From: Anastrepha obliqua
Taxonomy: Eukaryota > Arthropoda > Insecta > Diptera > Tephritidae
NCBI RefSeq assembly: GCF_027943255.1
Contig: NC_072893.1
Coordinates: 9,424,001 to 9,488,000, forward strand
Length of the DNA stretch: 64,000 bases
Direction: 5' to 3'
Each line of letters begins with the position of its first letter. Positions within the stretch are counted from its first letter, which is position 1. Under the pieces are notes generated by a model. It saw nothing but the letters and a program-made list of their open reading frames with translations. It did no database searches and had not been told where the DNA came from. A program made the position numbers and the translations under genes. Positions 43,740-54,732 of the stretch are shown piece by piece.

Positions 43740-44680
43740 AATCTATTGTTTATCGATTTTGAAAAGGTCTTTAACCGTGACAAGCGGGAGATCATCTGCG
43801 CTATGCTGAGGAGAAGAGGTATCCCTGAAAAACTTGTCGCACTTATAAGGGAGAGCTACAGTGACGTAAGTTGCTATGTCTTTCATAAAAAAAAAAATGT
43901 CGGATCCGTTTCATGTGCTAAATGGCTCGTGGGACCACAAATTACTGGCACAAGCCATACGGGAGAAGTTGGAACCAATCGGCCTCAAAGTCAACGTCAG
44001 AAAAATGAAAGCATCTCAATGACACCATATAGGAACCACTCATAGTGGGTACACAACAGTTCGAAAGCGTTGACAAATTCTGCTACCATGGCTGTATGGT
44101 TACCGCGGTGGCGTTTCTGAGGTGGATGTTGAGTATAGAATTCGCAAAGCTAAACCATCTTTTGACCTCCTCGCCGTATTGTGGCTAAACAACAGTATTA
44201 GCCTTCACATCACGTTGCACATCTTCAAATCGAACGTCAAATCCGTTCTATTATATGGTTGCACCACCTGAGAAGTAACTGCGAAGATAACGAAGCGCCT
44301 GAATACGTTCATAAATTGCTGCCTTTATCGGATTTTGCGAATTTTCTGGGCCCGGACAATAACCAACGCCGAGTCATTGGCGCAAGCTAACCAGGTCGTA
44401 GGTTGTATCCGATGACAGAAAAAAAAAACAGAAAATGGCAATGGATTGGCCACACGCTAAGGGAAAATGATTAATATGTCGCTAAACATGAGCTGCGCTG
44501 AGATTCATTTCAACAAATTGGTAGAGGAATTGGCAGACCACGTACCACTTAGCGGCGCTCAATAGAACCTGAAATGAAGTTCATTGGATAATCGTGGAAG
44601 GAACTAAGATCCCTAGCTCAAGGTCTTGCTCGTTGGCAAAGGGGAGTGGTTGACACCCAATGCCCCTTATAGGAGTAAAA
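43740..44680 (+). pseudogene. RTE/CR1-like reverse transcriptase pseudogene with missing YxDD block
   Basis: The plus frame begins LFIDFEKVFNRDKREIICAM (RT motif A with its Asp) and LRRRGIPEKLVALIRESY. At about 43905-43930 it jumps past the YxDD region to REKLEPIGLKVNVRKMKAS. Decayed segments follow: EVDVEYRIRKAKPSFDLLAV, SISLHITLHIFKSNVKSVLL, RILRIFWARTITNAE, WQWIGHTLRE, then GRGIGRPRT and WKELRSLAQGLARWQRGVVD near the end. The order is standard for 'endonuclease-reverse transcriptase' elements. Frameshifts and stops are frequent. Confidence 0.7.
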
Positions 44681-44689
44681 TGATCAGAT

Positions 44690-45104
44690 ATATATAAGTA
44701 TATATTGGCTGGCGTGCCCATAAAATACAACTCATGCAAGAATTGGAGCCAATAGACTCACGTTTGCGTCGCATTTCCGCTGATTGGGGCCATTTGAATT
44801 TATTATTCAGATTTATTGGAAAAAGTAGTCAAAAATTTAATTGATATAATATCATGATTCACCGGATGGCATATCAAAAAAAATATATATCATGGAATTA
44901 TCTACCAGATTATAATAAAGAAAAATCATTTAAAATCAATTTTATATTTTATATTACTATTTTAAGCTATCAAGCTCTTGAAAACACCTTTTGCTAGTCA
45001 GCCATAGCAAGTGCCAACGGTTGAAATAAAGTCATATGTTCATAGGATCGGAAGGAGTGGCGTTTTGAGGGTAAGGTAGGCGAGACCTCCCATTTCATTT
45101 TCTG
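44690..45104. other. AT-rich non-coding stretch
   Basis: No recognised feature; a short ATAT run lies near 44690-44705. Confidence 0.35.
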
Positions 45105-45105
45105 T

Positions 45106-46384
45106 TAGCAAAAAGTAAAGTGAATTTATTTGTCAAACTTCGCGGGATTAAAATTTCGCTCTAGTTATTTTTTTCGTGAGTTGGCAGCACTGTTAGTAAC
45201 ATCTGGGCCAACTTTCATGTGAATGTCATTATCAGTAATATATTTACGCTTGTGTTTACCAAACGACCAAGAGTGCATTTTTCGATTTTTACAATGTCTG
45301 ATTTGATTGAGCAGAGAAGTGCCATCAAATTTTGTTTGCGGAATGAAGTTTCGGCTGCGGAAACGTTTAGCATATTGTAGAAGGCATTTGGTGATTCGAC
45401 CATGTCGCAGAAAAATGTTTATAAGTGGTAGAAAGACATCAACGAGGGTCGAGAACGTGTTGATGACTTGGAGCGCTCCGGACGACCATCGACATCAACA
45501 GATGACCAACACGTCAATAAAGTGAAGGAGTTAGTGCTCAAAAATCGTCGGTTGAGTGTTAAAGACCTTACTGATATGATCGGAATATCAGAAGGATCTG
45601 TGAAAACCATTTTGAAAGACCATTTAGGCCTACGAAAAGTCAAATCTCGTTTGGTACCGAAAACTCTCAATTTCTTGGAAAAAAGTCGTCGCGTTGACTG
45701 TCAGGACAAGCTCAAATGCATCATTACGGAAGATGAGACTTGGATTTATGCTTACGACCCTGAAACAACCGACCAATCAAGTGAATATCGTGCTAAAGGC
45801 GAGGCCAGACCGAAAAGAGCACGTCAAAGTCGTTCAAAAATAAAGGTCATGATGACAGTTTTTTTCGATTTTCGTGGAGTGGTGCCCTATGAATTCCTTC
45901 CACCTGGCCAAGCTCTTAATAAGGAGTATTATTTGAGCGTTATGCATCGTTTACGTGAAGCAATTCGTCTAAAAAGCACATAATTATGAGCCAACAACTC
46001 TTGGTTTTTGCATCACGATAATGCACCGTCTCACACTGCACTCGTTCTTCGTGACCATTTCGCCAAAAAATCCACGCATATCGTTCCGCAACCACCGTAT
46101 TCGCCTGATTTGGCTCCGTGTGACTTCTGGCTATTCCCAAAACTCCAGAGACCACTCCGGGGAACGCGTTTCGAGTCGATTGTGGAGATAAAAGCTGAAT
46201 CGAAGAAGGTGCTGATGGCTATACCGGAAATGGACTATTTGGCATGTTTCAGGGATTGGAAAAATCGTTGGCATAAGTGTATTTCATCGAGAAGGGATTA
46301 TTTTGAAGGGGATGAAATTGATTTATAAGAATAAATAAAGATTTTTCATTTTACAACCAAATTCACCTTACTTTTTGCCCACAC
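45106..46384 (+). mobile_element. mariner DD34D (GGGCAAAAAG-TIR family), copy 3
   Basis: The left end reads TAGCAAAAAGTAAAGTGAAT, a slightly mutated TIR. The right end ATTCACCTTACTTTTTGCCC is intact. The subterminal TTTGTCAAACTTCGCGGGAT agrees with the other copies. Confidence 0.87.
45295..46328 (+). pseudogene. mariner DD34D transposase pseudogene (copy 3)
   Basis: The frame starts MSDLIEQRSAIKFCLRNEVS at 45295 but has TAG stops in the HTH region (near 45376 and 45428). From about 45468 it is open through SEGSVKTILKDHLGLRK. A 27-bp in-frame deletion removes VCETMLSDY, leaving RRVDCQDKLKC. ITEDETWIY (first Asp) is present. Stops appear near 45981, and the last block keeps HHDNAPSHTA and LAPCDFWLF (second and third Asp). 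The end reads GDEIDL. Non-functional. Confidence 0.88.
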
Positions 46385-46499
46385 TTGTTTCTAATTGAAA
46401 GATGTCAATGCTATAGAAATCAGGGATTTTGTAAAATTTTAATTTTACACTGCTTTTTGATGGGCGAAAAACCCGTTCAAGCGATTTAATGGCTTGAGA

Positions 46500-47160
46500 A
46501 GGGTTACTGTACTGCGCTTCATCAGAATTAACAACAAAACGATGGTTTGCTGACGAACGAACTTCAAACGTGGTCGTAGAGACACCGATGATGCACAACG
46601 CAGTAGACCTCCAAATGAGGCGGTAACACCAGATGACAAAAAAAAAAATCCACGAATCCATAAACTCGTTTTGAAACATGGAAAAGTGAAGTTGCGTGAG
46701 TTAGGTGACATCGATGAAAAGATATCAAAATAATGCGTTGGCTTTATATTGCATGAGCATTTGACCAGCTCTGTACAAAGTAAGTGCCGCGTTTGCTCAC
46801 TGTTACACAAAATCCAGAACGTGTTGATGATGGCAAAACTACGTGAATTGAGCTTCAAATTGCTTCCACATCCAATCTATTTACCAGATTTGACTCCCGC
46901 GACTACTGGCTGTTCGCAGACCAAAGTGAAATGCTCCCCAGTATGAAATTTCGCTTGAACGAAGATATTAGCACTGAAACTGAGCCCTATTTTGAGACAA
47001 GCGATAAAAGTGGTATTGGAATGTTAAAGCGGCGCTAGAATGATTGCGTTTTTCTTAATGGAGAGTTCGTTGGTGAATAGAGCTACTTTTGAAAAAACAA
47101 AGTGTTTTCTTTGTTAGACGCGTAACTTTTTCTACAAATCATTCATTCCATTCGATATCG
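46500..47160 (+). pseudogene. decayed mauritiana-like mariner fragment
   Basis: Plus-strand pieces, spread over frames, read NPRIHKLVLKHGKVKLRELG, MMAKLRELSFKLLPHPIYLP with DLTPATTG (decayed third-Asp region), and MKFRLNEDISTETEPYFE. They follow the order of mauritiana-subfamily transposases (Mos1-like), with a large internal deletion between the second HTH and the catalytic end. It lies just beyond copy 3 of the other mariner. Confidence 0.55.
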
Positions 47161-48350
47161 ATACCCAGTGATATATCATCAAGTTCTGCCTTGAGCTCTC
47201 AGCCTCTGAAAGTTTTCCACCTACCACCACTGTTCCGGCCTGCGAATTAGCGGCAGTTTTCTTGAAATGGAAGCGGAAAAGCTAAATTTTCAGCAAATGA
47301 TGGAATATTTGGACGATAAGATATTAATGAAGCCAATTAACGCCAATTAACAAAGAAGGTTTTATTGTTATTTTGTAGTTATCCAGCTTCATTTTTAAAT
47401 TGCTATCTCTGCCTATCTCGGCTGACATTCACCATTCCAGTCGTCTATTGGTAACCGGCGGAAGAATAGTTGTACACCTGGTATTTCATTCAAGAAAGTG
47501 AGCGATTCCTATTGCTACTAAAAGCTTTAAACTTCGCATACATTTTAAATTTCGCACATCTGAGTAATTCATGCTTTATTTATTATGATTTTCGTTGTAT
47601 CCGAATTAAGTAATTGGCTCTCTCACACAAAGAAACATTTAATTGAGAAATACTAAACAAAAAAATTCCATTTTAACAATTAAAGTTTTCCAATTTCCTG
47701 CAATTCCTCAAAACTATATTTATTAAAGGACATCCGGTATTTATTCGTGGCGTCGTCTTTGTTAGCTGGCATTGTTAGCAACCTATGCCGGCTGATGGCT
47801 GCTGGCTGATGGCTGTCTGACTATTGACCGAGTCTATGTACTTTCCCGCTTCCTCTATTGAATGACACTACATGCGCGCGTTACTATGTCTGTTTCAGAC
47901 ATTCCCTTTTGTTATTGTTTTTACTGTCTGCTCACGTAATGTAGTGATGCTGTTGACCTAATGGCATTCGCTTTAACTTCGTACCTTCAAAAGGATGGCA
48001 TTTTATGGCAAAAATAGAGAAAGTGGTTATTTGACGGCGAAAAAGACTAGCAGACATCAGACAATGAAGATCAGAGAGCTAAAAATAAGTACACGTGCAT
48101 ACCTGTTTAGTAGTGTAGGATACACTTTAAAGTATTGTAATTAAATTGCCATACCTGAACATGTAAATCATGCTATGTGATTCGGGTATGCGGTGCGTAT
48201 GAGTGATTTATTTCACAACTTCATATATGCGAGCAGTCACAAGCAAAAGCCGCGTACTTTGGGAAAAAGCAGTTTATTTATATGTAAAGATGAGGCTGAG
48301 GAGCGGATGAGAAAGCTACACATCCTCTCTCATACTCTCTACTGTAATGC
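47161..48350. other. non-coding stretch
   Basis: No gene recognised. The composition is AT-rich with some GC-richer patches near 47780-47830 (repeated GGCTGATGGCTG). It ends at the start of the pentanucleotide tract. Confidence 0.35.
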
Positions 48351-49306
48351 GAATAGAATAGAATAGAATAGAATAGAATAGAATAGAATAGAATAGAATA
48401 GAATAGAATAGAATAGAATAGAATAGAATAGAATAGAATAGAATAGAATAGAATAGAATAGAATAGAATAGAATAGAATAGAATAGAATAGAATAGAATA
48501 GAATAGAATAGAATAGAATAGAATAGAATAGAATAGAATAGAATAGAATAGAATAGAATAGAATAGAATAGAATAGAATAGAATAGAATAGAATAGAATA
48601 GAATAGAATAGAATAGAATAGAATAGAATAGAATAGAATAGAATAGAATAGAATAGAATAGAATAGAATAGAATAGAATAGAATAGAATAGAATAGAATA
48701 GAATAGAATAGAATAGAATAGAATAGAATAGAATAGAATAGAATAGAATAGAATAGAATAGAATAGAATAGAATAGAATAGAATAGAATAGAATAGAATA
48801 GAATAGAATAGAATAGAATAGAATAGAATAGAATAGAATAGAATAGAATAGAATAGAATAGAATAGAATAGAATAGAATAGAATAGAATAGAATAGAATA
48901 GAATAGAATAGAATAGAATAGAATAGAATAGAATAGAATAGAATAGAATAGAATAGAATAGAATAGAATAGAATAGAATAGAATAGAATAGAATAGAATA
49001 GAATAGAATAGAATAGAATAGAATAGAATAGAATAGAATAGAATAGAATAGAATAGAATAGAATAGAATAGAATAGAATAGAATAGAATAGAATAGAATA
49101 GAATAGAATAGAATAGAATAGAATAGAATAGAATAGAATAGAATAGAATAGAATAGAATAGAATAGAATAGAATAGAATAGAATAGAATAGAATAGAATA
49201 GAATAGAATAGAATAGAATAGAATAGAATAGAATAGAATAGAATAGAATAGAATAGAATAGAATAGAATAGAATAGAATAGAATAGAATAGAATAGAATA
49301 GAATAG
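48351..49306. repeat. (GAATA)n pentanucleotide satellite tract
   Basis: About 956 bp, some 190 copies, of GAATA run without any interruption that I can see. The motif is equivalent to AATAG, one of the simple satellites of Drosophila melanogaster, and to the ATTCT repeat of human SCA10. On the minus strand all three frames stay open as a Tyr-Ser-Ile-Leu-Phe repeat, because five-base units have no stop in that direction. These frames are not genes. Confidence 0.97.
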
Positions 49307-49536
49307 AGCTCACAATATTTGCTTACATACTCAGAGCTACAATTTTCAAACAAATAAATTAAAATTCAAAAGGAAAAAATTCTTCAAAACTTCTTTTTTT
49401 ATTTGCATTGACTTCATACAATTTTTGAAATTTTACGTTGTAAACATGTACGCCAATTCACAGAAATCATAAAAATGAAAAGTCGAGAAAAAAAGGTAAA
49501 GTTTGTTCTATAGCTGTCCGGTCACAGCGTAACTAC

Positions 49537-50956
49537 CTAACGCTCGCCTACCTTTGGCTTTGTATCTACGGAAATATTGAGTATTAGGCTCTGTAACTTT
49601 GTGTGAAAATTCTGAAATATATTAGGAATCACTCCTTTTAAATTCTCTTTAAATCTACCCGATCTCCGAAGAAATCCGAGTCGATTTTGTAGTGCCAAGC
49701 TGCCAAGATGATCGCTTTTTAACACACCCTTGCCAAAGACCTCAAACCTAATTCGAGCGAAGGCGGGGCAGACACATAGAAAGTAGTATGCCACCTCATC
49801 CTCCTCTCTACATGCTGGACAGAGTGCACTCTCTGAGATGCCTGCCCTTTTCATGTGCTTCACCCATAGAAAGTGGCCCGTCATCAGTCCAACCAGCTGT
49901 CTGCAGTCCCTTCTGCTTAATGCCAGTAGGATTTGCGACAGTCGATCGGACATGACAGGTAGCATCAGTTTAATCCATCTGCAGCCTCTCTCAGCCTGCC
50001 AAGCTCGCTTGTGGGTTGTAGTAACCCATTTGCTAACCGTGGCTTTGATGGCTGCAGAAGGGAGTGGCAAAACGGGCCAAGAGCCACAGAAGTTGGCCTC
50101 AGAGCCCATCTTAGCTAAGGAGTCAGAGGTTTCGTTACCCTCGATACCCACTCGTCTCGTGATCCACGTTAGCATCAGGCTATTATGTCTACCGACATAG
50201 TTCAGCCTCGATTTACAGGACTCGACTACCCCTGGTATGGTTGGGGGCAGTCTAATGCCATGAGCGCAGCTTGGCTGTCGCTATAGACACATATAGATCT
50301 GCCTCTTCATCTGTTTTCCACGTCAAAGTTTATCGCTTCTGGATCAGCATATACCTCCGCTTGCAACACAGATGCATGAATTCCAAGAGCAAAGTGCAGT
50401 TTTGTCCTGCTGGGTTCCACATAGACCCCAGAGCCGGAGCCTACTCGGCCCTGGAGCTATTCGTGAAAATGCGAAACATTGTATGTCGGGCTCATTTGAG
50501 TTTGACTAGCCAGAAAGCTGTCAGTGCTTTGGAGGTCTCTGCTTCAACGTGTGCCTTCTAAAGAAGTTTACTATCGAGGATTACTCCAAGATATTTGATT
50601 TCTGTGAATAGCTGGATTCTGACTGCTTTTAGTTTAGGCAGAACGAATCCATTAAGCTTCCTCCTTCTGGTGAAGAGGACAGTACCAGTCTTGGTGGAGT
50701 TTGCCGATAGCCCATTCGCACAGCACCAAGTGTCAATCATATCCAGAGTTTTCTGCTCTTTTCTACAGATGTTCATAAGCGATGGGCCCGTTATTAAACA
50801 GGCAACGTTGTCCGCATATGCTTGTGTGTAGATTCCAGCACCATTTAAAGTGGTGAGTAGAGGATCGGTCACCATGCACCAGAGCAATGGAGACAGTTTA
50901 TCACCTTGGGGGCAGCCTCTATTAACCCCGAACGACACCAGCAGATCTTCCTCCAC
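49537..50956 (-). pseudogene. Loa/R1-like non-LTR ORF2: RT, RNase H and zinc motif, decayed
   Basis: From 50956 the minus strand reads VNRGCPQGDKLSPLLWCMVT and AYADNVACLITG, where the RT YADD motif has become YADN, then IKYLGVILDSKLL. After frameshifts (50560-50200) the RNase H end reads LTWITRRVGIEGNETSDSLA, and CPACREEDEVAYYFLCVC (49800-49850) is the zinc-binding motif; that block is open to 49537. The layout RT-RNase H-zinc is that of Loa, R1 or I-type elements. The 5' part (endonuclease and ORF1) is absent, and the lost YADD Asp makes it inactive. Confidence 0.82.
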
Positions 50957-51756
50957 CCGTGACGATTCTTTGGGCTAGCATTGACGAATCCAATTCACCA
51001 GCACCCGGTCTATACCATGTCTACTGGCTTATGGTAATTAAGCGCTTGCAGCATGGAAATATCAACTTCTCACGTGTCAAATTGAAAGTTGCAAGTATAA
51101 TAATTTAATATCGGAAGTATAAATTAGATTCCACAAGCAAAAGCTGATTTTGTGGACCTCATTTTTAGTAAAGGCTGAAAAAAGATTAGAGTACCGCCAT
51201 CGCTTTTTCACATATATGTACGTATATAATTAACTTTTCACAATTTCGCTGCATTATTTTAAATACTCTTTTTCACATCCACAACTTTCTATGAAATATA
51301 TTTCTCATGGTTGCATACTCTCTGAAATAATTAACAAAATTTGCGTCCTTCCAACTTTTGAAAAATTGTTCAGCAACGGCACTCAGTGCAATTAACATTT
51401 AACTCCTTCAAGTGCATATTTATTTGCTTTCGGTGCTCAAGTATGCAACATGCACTTGAAGTTAAATGTAGTTTTGTATGAGTTTCAGAAAAAACAAAAA
51501 AACATCTCATTTTATACCCCGTGCGCAAACGGATAAGGGTATAATATTTTAGAGTATAGAGGCTATATGAGGATATGAATTAACCAAAACGATAAAGTTA
51601 GTGACTGGTTTCGGTTCGATTCGGTATCCATCGGTTCATTATTGTGGTCGTGACAGAACAAAAAAAAAACAGCCCAATAAATGCAGAAATACAAAGTGGC
51701 GCAAATTTGATCATCCAACTTTGGGTTTAACACTAGAAAGACTGAAAGTGAGTTTA
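50957..51756. other. non-coding stretch with a hairpin
   Basis: Up to about 51050 it may include decayed retroelement RT sequence. ATACCCCG...AAGGGTATAA at 51515-51545 can form a hairpin of the kind seen near ends of several dipteran mobile elements. AGTGGCGCAAATTTGATCAT at 51691 resembles the duplicated block at 54550. Confidence 0.35.
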
Positions 51757-51758
51757 TA

Positions 51759-53066
51759 CCTGTGGGCAAAAAGTAAGGTGAATTTGGTTGTAAAATGAAA
51801 AATCTTTATTTATTCTTGTAAATTAATTTCATCCCTTTCAAAATAACGCCCTCTCGATGAAATACACTTATGCCAATGATTTTTCCAATCCCCGAAACAT
51901 GCCAAATAGTCCATTTCCGGTATAGCCATCAGCACCTTCTGCGATTCAGCTTTTATCTCCTCAGTCGACTCGAAACGCGTTCCCCGGAGTGGTGTCTTGA
52001 GTTTTGGGAATAGCCAGAAGTCACACGGAGCCAAATCAGGCGAATACGGTGGTTGCGGAACGATATGCGTGGAATTTTTGGCGAAATGGTCACGAAGAAC
52101 GAGTGCAGAGTGAGACGATGCATTATCGTGATGCAAAAACCAAGAGTTGTTGGCCCATAATTCTGGTCTTTTTAGACGAATTGCTTCACGTAAACGACGC
52201 ATAACGCTGAAATACTATTCCTTATTAATAGTTTGGCCAGGTGGAAGGAATTCATAGTGCACCACACCACGAAAATCGAAAAAAACTGTCATCATGACCT
52301 TTATTTTTGAACGACTTTGACGTGCTCTTTTCGGTCTGGCCTCGCCTTTAGCACGATATTCGCTTGATTGGTCGGTTGTTTCAGGGTCGTGAGCATAAAT
52401 CCAAGTCTCATCTCACGTAATGATGCATTTGAGCTTGTCCTGATAGTCTGAAAGCATTGCTTCACACACATCAACGCCACGACTTATATCCAAGAAATTG
52501 AGAGTTTTCGGTACCAAACGAGATTTGACTTTTCGTAGGCCCAAATGGTCTTTCAAAATGGTTTTCACAGATCCTTCTGATATTCCGATCATATCAGTAA
52601 GGTCTTTAACAGTCCACCGACGATTTTTTAGCACTAACTCCTTCACTTTATTGACGTGTTGGTCATCTGTTGACGTCGATGGTCGTCCGGAGCGCTCCAA
52701 GTCATCAATACGTTCTCGACCCTCTTTGAAGTTTTTGTACCACTTATAAACATTTTTCTGCGACATGGTCGAATCACCAAATGCCTTCTGCAACATGCTA
52801 AACGTTTCCGCAGTCGAAATTTCATTCCGCAAACAAAATTTGATGGCACTTCTCTGCTCAATCAAATCAGACATTTTAAAAATCGAAAAATGCACTCTTG
52901 GTCATTTGGTAAACACAAGCGTAAATATATTACTGATAATGACATTCACACGAAAGTTGGTCCAGATGTTATTAACAGTGCTGCCAACTCATGAAAAAAA
53001 TAACTAGAGCGAAATTTTAATCTCGCGAAGTTTGACAAATAAATTCACCTTACTTTTTGCCCACGG
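51759..53066 (-). mobile_element. mariner DD34D (GGGCAAAAAG-TIR family), copy 4, complete ends
   Basis: 1,308 bp with TA on both sides (51757-51758 and 53067-53068). The tips are CCTGTGGGCAAAAAGTAAGG and its near-perfect inverse CCTTACTTTTTGCCCACGG. Both TIRs are complete, making this the best-preserved copy of the family in the window, although its gene has two stops. Confidence 0.92.
51810..52874 (-). pseudogene. mariner DD34D transposase with two nonsense codons (copy 4)
   Basis: One frame runs the full length, about 354 codons, from MSDLIEQRSAIKFCLRNEIS to GDEINLQE. It is interrupted only by two stops: TGA just before the first catalytic Asp (ITxDE) near 52412, and TAG in KEYY near 52220. 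I saw no frameshift. HTH blocks (NVYKWYKNFKEGRER, SEGSVKTILKDHLGLRK), LHHDNASSHSA (second Asp) and LAPCDFWLF (third Asp, 34 residues later) are intact. It is inactive as it stands but very recently so. Confidence 0.9.
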
Positions 53067-53084
53067 TATTATAATTTATAGAGT

Positions 53085-54121
53085 TGTGCAAGTCCAAAAT
53101 AAACAAGACTGGTGCCATAAAAATGTTTGTTAGTGCGTTGGAAGTTACATCCCTAGCTGAAAGTGAAAGCTTGGTAACATTCGGTTCAGTGGAAGCGAAG
53201 TTATTACGACCAAAGTGTCAGTATGTTTGTGTCATCGGTATAAAAATGAGTTTCGAACAAAGAGCCAATATCAAATTTTGTTTTAAATCAGTAAAACGTT
53301 TACCGAAACATTTGAATTTATGAAAATACATAGTTTATGACGAACTCCATCGAAATTGTTCGTAAATTTATCAAAAATGTTGGCAGGCTTGTACCGACAT
53401 CGTGAAGTATTTTAACTGACCAAAAATTGCTCGGAATCCAACGTTCGAAAGACCTCATTAAAGAGGCGAGAAAATACGTGAACTTCTCTTACAACATTGT
53501 AGCTGGTGATGAAACGTGTTGTTTCCAACATGAGCCTGAAAATAAGTGCCGATTGGGAGACCCCAGACGAGTTACCAACCAAAAATCATTTGTTTTTACG
53601 ATTCCAAGGGAATTGTCCACAAGGAGCTCATGTCAACGGGCCACACCGTCAATGGATTTTTCTATCTTGGCGGTTTGAAGCGTTTGTTGCATCGCATTCG
53701 TCGAATTCGCCTTGAATACCGCGAAGGAGGAGTCTGGCGCTTATTGCATGATAATGCACCATCTCATCGATCCACCCTTGTGACCGAGTTTTTGACTAGC
53801 ATTCGCATTTTGACCATCAATCACTCACCGTATTCACCTGATATGGGTCCCTGTGACTTCTAACTATTGGAAAAATTGCATTTGGCCATGAAAAGAAAAT
53901 CTTTTGTGTCCGTAGAGCCGTAGAGGCCATCCAAGAAGCTTGTACCGACATCCTGAAAGACATTCCGGTTAATTATCTGAAACACGAAAACCTTTTAGAT
54001 CGCGCAAAACAGTGTATCGAGGCTAGAGGGAACTATTTGGAATAAATAAACTCGAAGTTATTACAACGAAGACCCTGTCGTTTCTATTTCAGCTCAGTCT
54101 TGTTTATTTTGGATTTCATAT
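53085..54121 (+). mobile_element. mariner DD34D, second lineage, with short matching ends
   Basis: The left end carries AAGTCCAAAATAAACAAGAC (about 53090) and the right end, reverse-complemented, AAATCCAAAATAAACAAGAC. The element starts within 20 bp of the right end of the preceding mariner, so the two lie side by side. Confidence 0.75.
53248..54045 (+). pseudogene. mariner DD34D transposase, heavily frameshifted
   Basis: Short blocks on the plus strand: MSFEQRANIKFCFKS (53248), RSKDLIKEARKYVNFSYNIV with GDETCCF (first Asp, about 53510), then FYDSKGIVHKELMSTGHTVN. WRLLHDNAPSHRSTLVTEF (second Asp) is followed 34 residues later by DMGPCDF (third Asp) near 53860. AIQEACTDILKDIPVNYLKH and IEARGNYLE finish it. 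The N-terminal half of the DNA-binding region is mostly deleted, and frames change at least three times. Confidence 0.78.
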
Positions 54122-54545
54122 ATTTTCCTTTTTCCGACCGTTTGGTTTTTTCTCTTCGCTGCAGAAATCAGCAAGCTCTAGTTAATGATTATATGGGAAG
54201 AATTAGCTAAAAAATTTAAAAAATGTGAGCCGTCATGGGACGCCTGGCAGATGTGGAACATCGTGTGTGTAATATGCATATTTATTTAATAAACATTTAT
54301 TTACATGTGATATCAAAATTCGATATTAATATCAAGCCACAATTTACATATTTTCATCTGTGACTTCAGTAATAATTATATTCGATATTTCCTCTGCCGG
54401 TATTACTGTGGATGATAACTAAAGTACGTTACAAAAGTATTGGATGAAATATTATATTATCAAGATATCTCACGAATACAGCATCTATTGTTGTTCCATA
54501 TTTGGTAGTAGATTCTCTTGTTGTTGATTTGCAATTGAAATTCTT
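54122..54545. other. AT-rich non-coding stretch
   Basis: Nothing recognised. Confidence 0.35.
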
Positions 54546-54732
54546 TTTGAATTTTCAGGTGGCGCAAAATTAATCATCCAGTTTTGTATTTGAAAATTAT
54601 TAAATAAAATTAAAAAAAAATTAAATAAAAAAATGACTTTGGCTGCTGAAATTTTTTGAATTTTCAGGTGGCGCAAAATTAATCATCCAGTTTTGTATTT
54701 GGAAATTATTAAATAAAATTAAAAAAATAATA
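54546..54732. repeat. direct duplication of an ~80-bp block
   Basis: TTTTGAATTTTCAGGTGGCG followed by CAAAATTAATCATCCAGTTT occurs at about 54546 and again at about 54655. Each copy continues through TATTAAATAAAATTAAAAAA. The copies differ at only a few positions over about 75 bp. Confidence 0.85.

Noticed and set aside
48316..49353. Two long open frames of about 324-345 codons on the minus strand
   Set aside because: They are translations of the GAATA tract, repeating five residues with no stop; low complexity, not genes.
49838..50200. Plus frame of 120 codons
   Set aside because: Antisense to the RNase H and zinc-motif region of the minus-strand retroelement.
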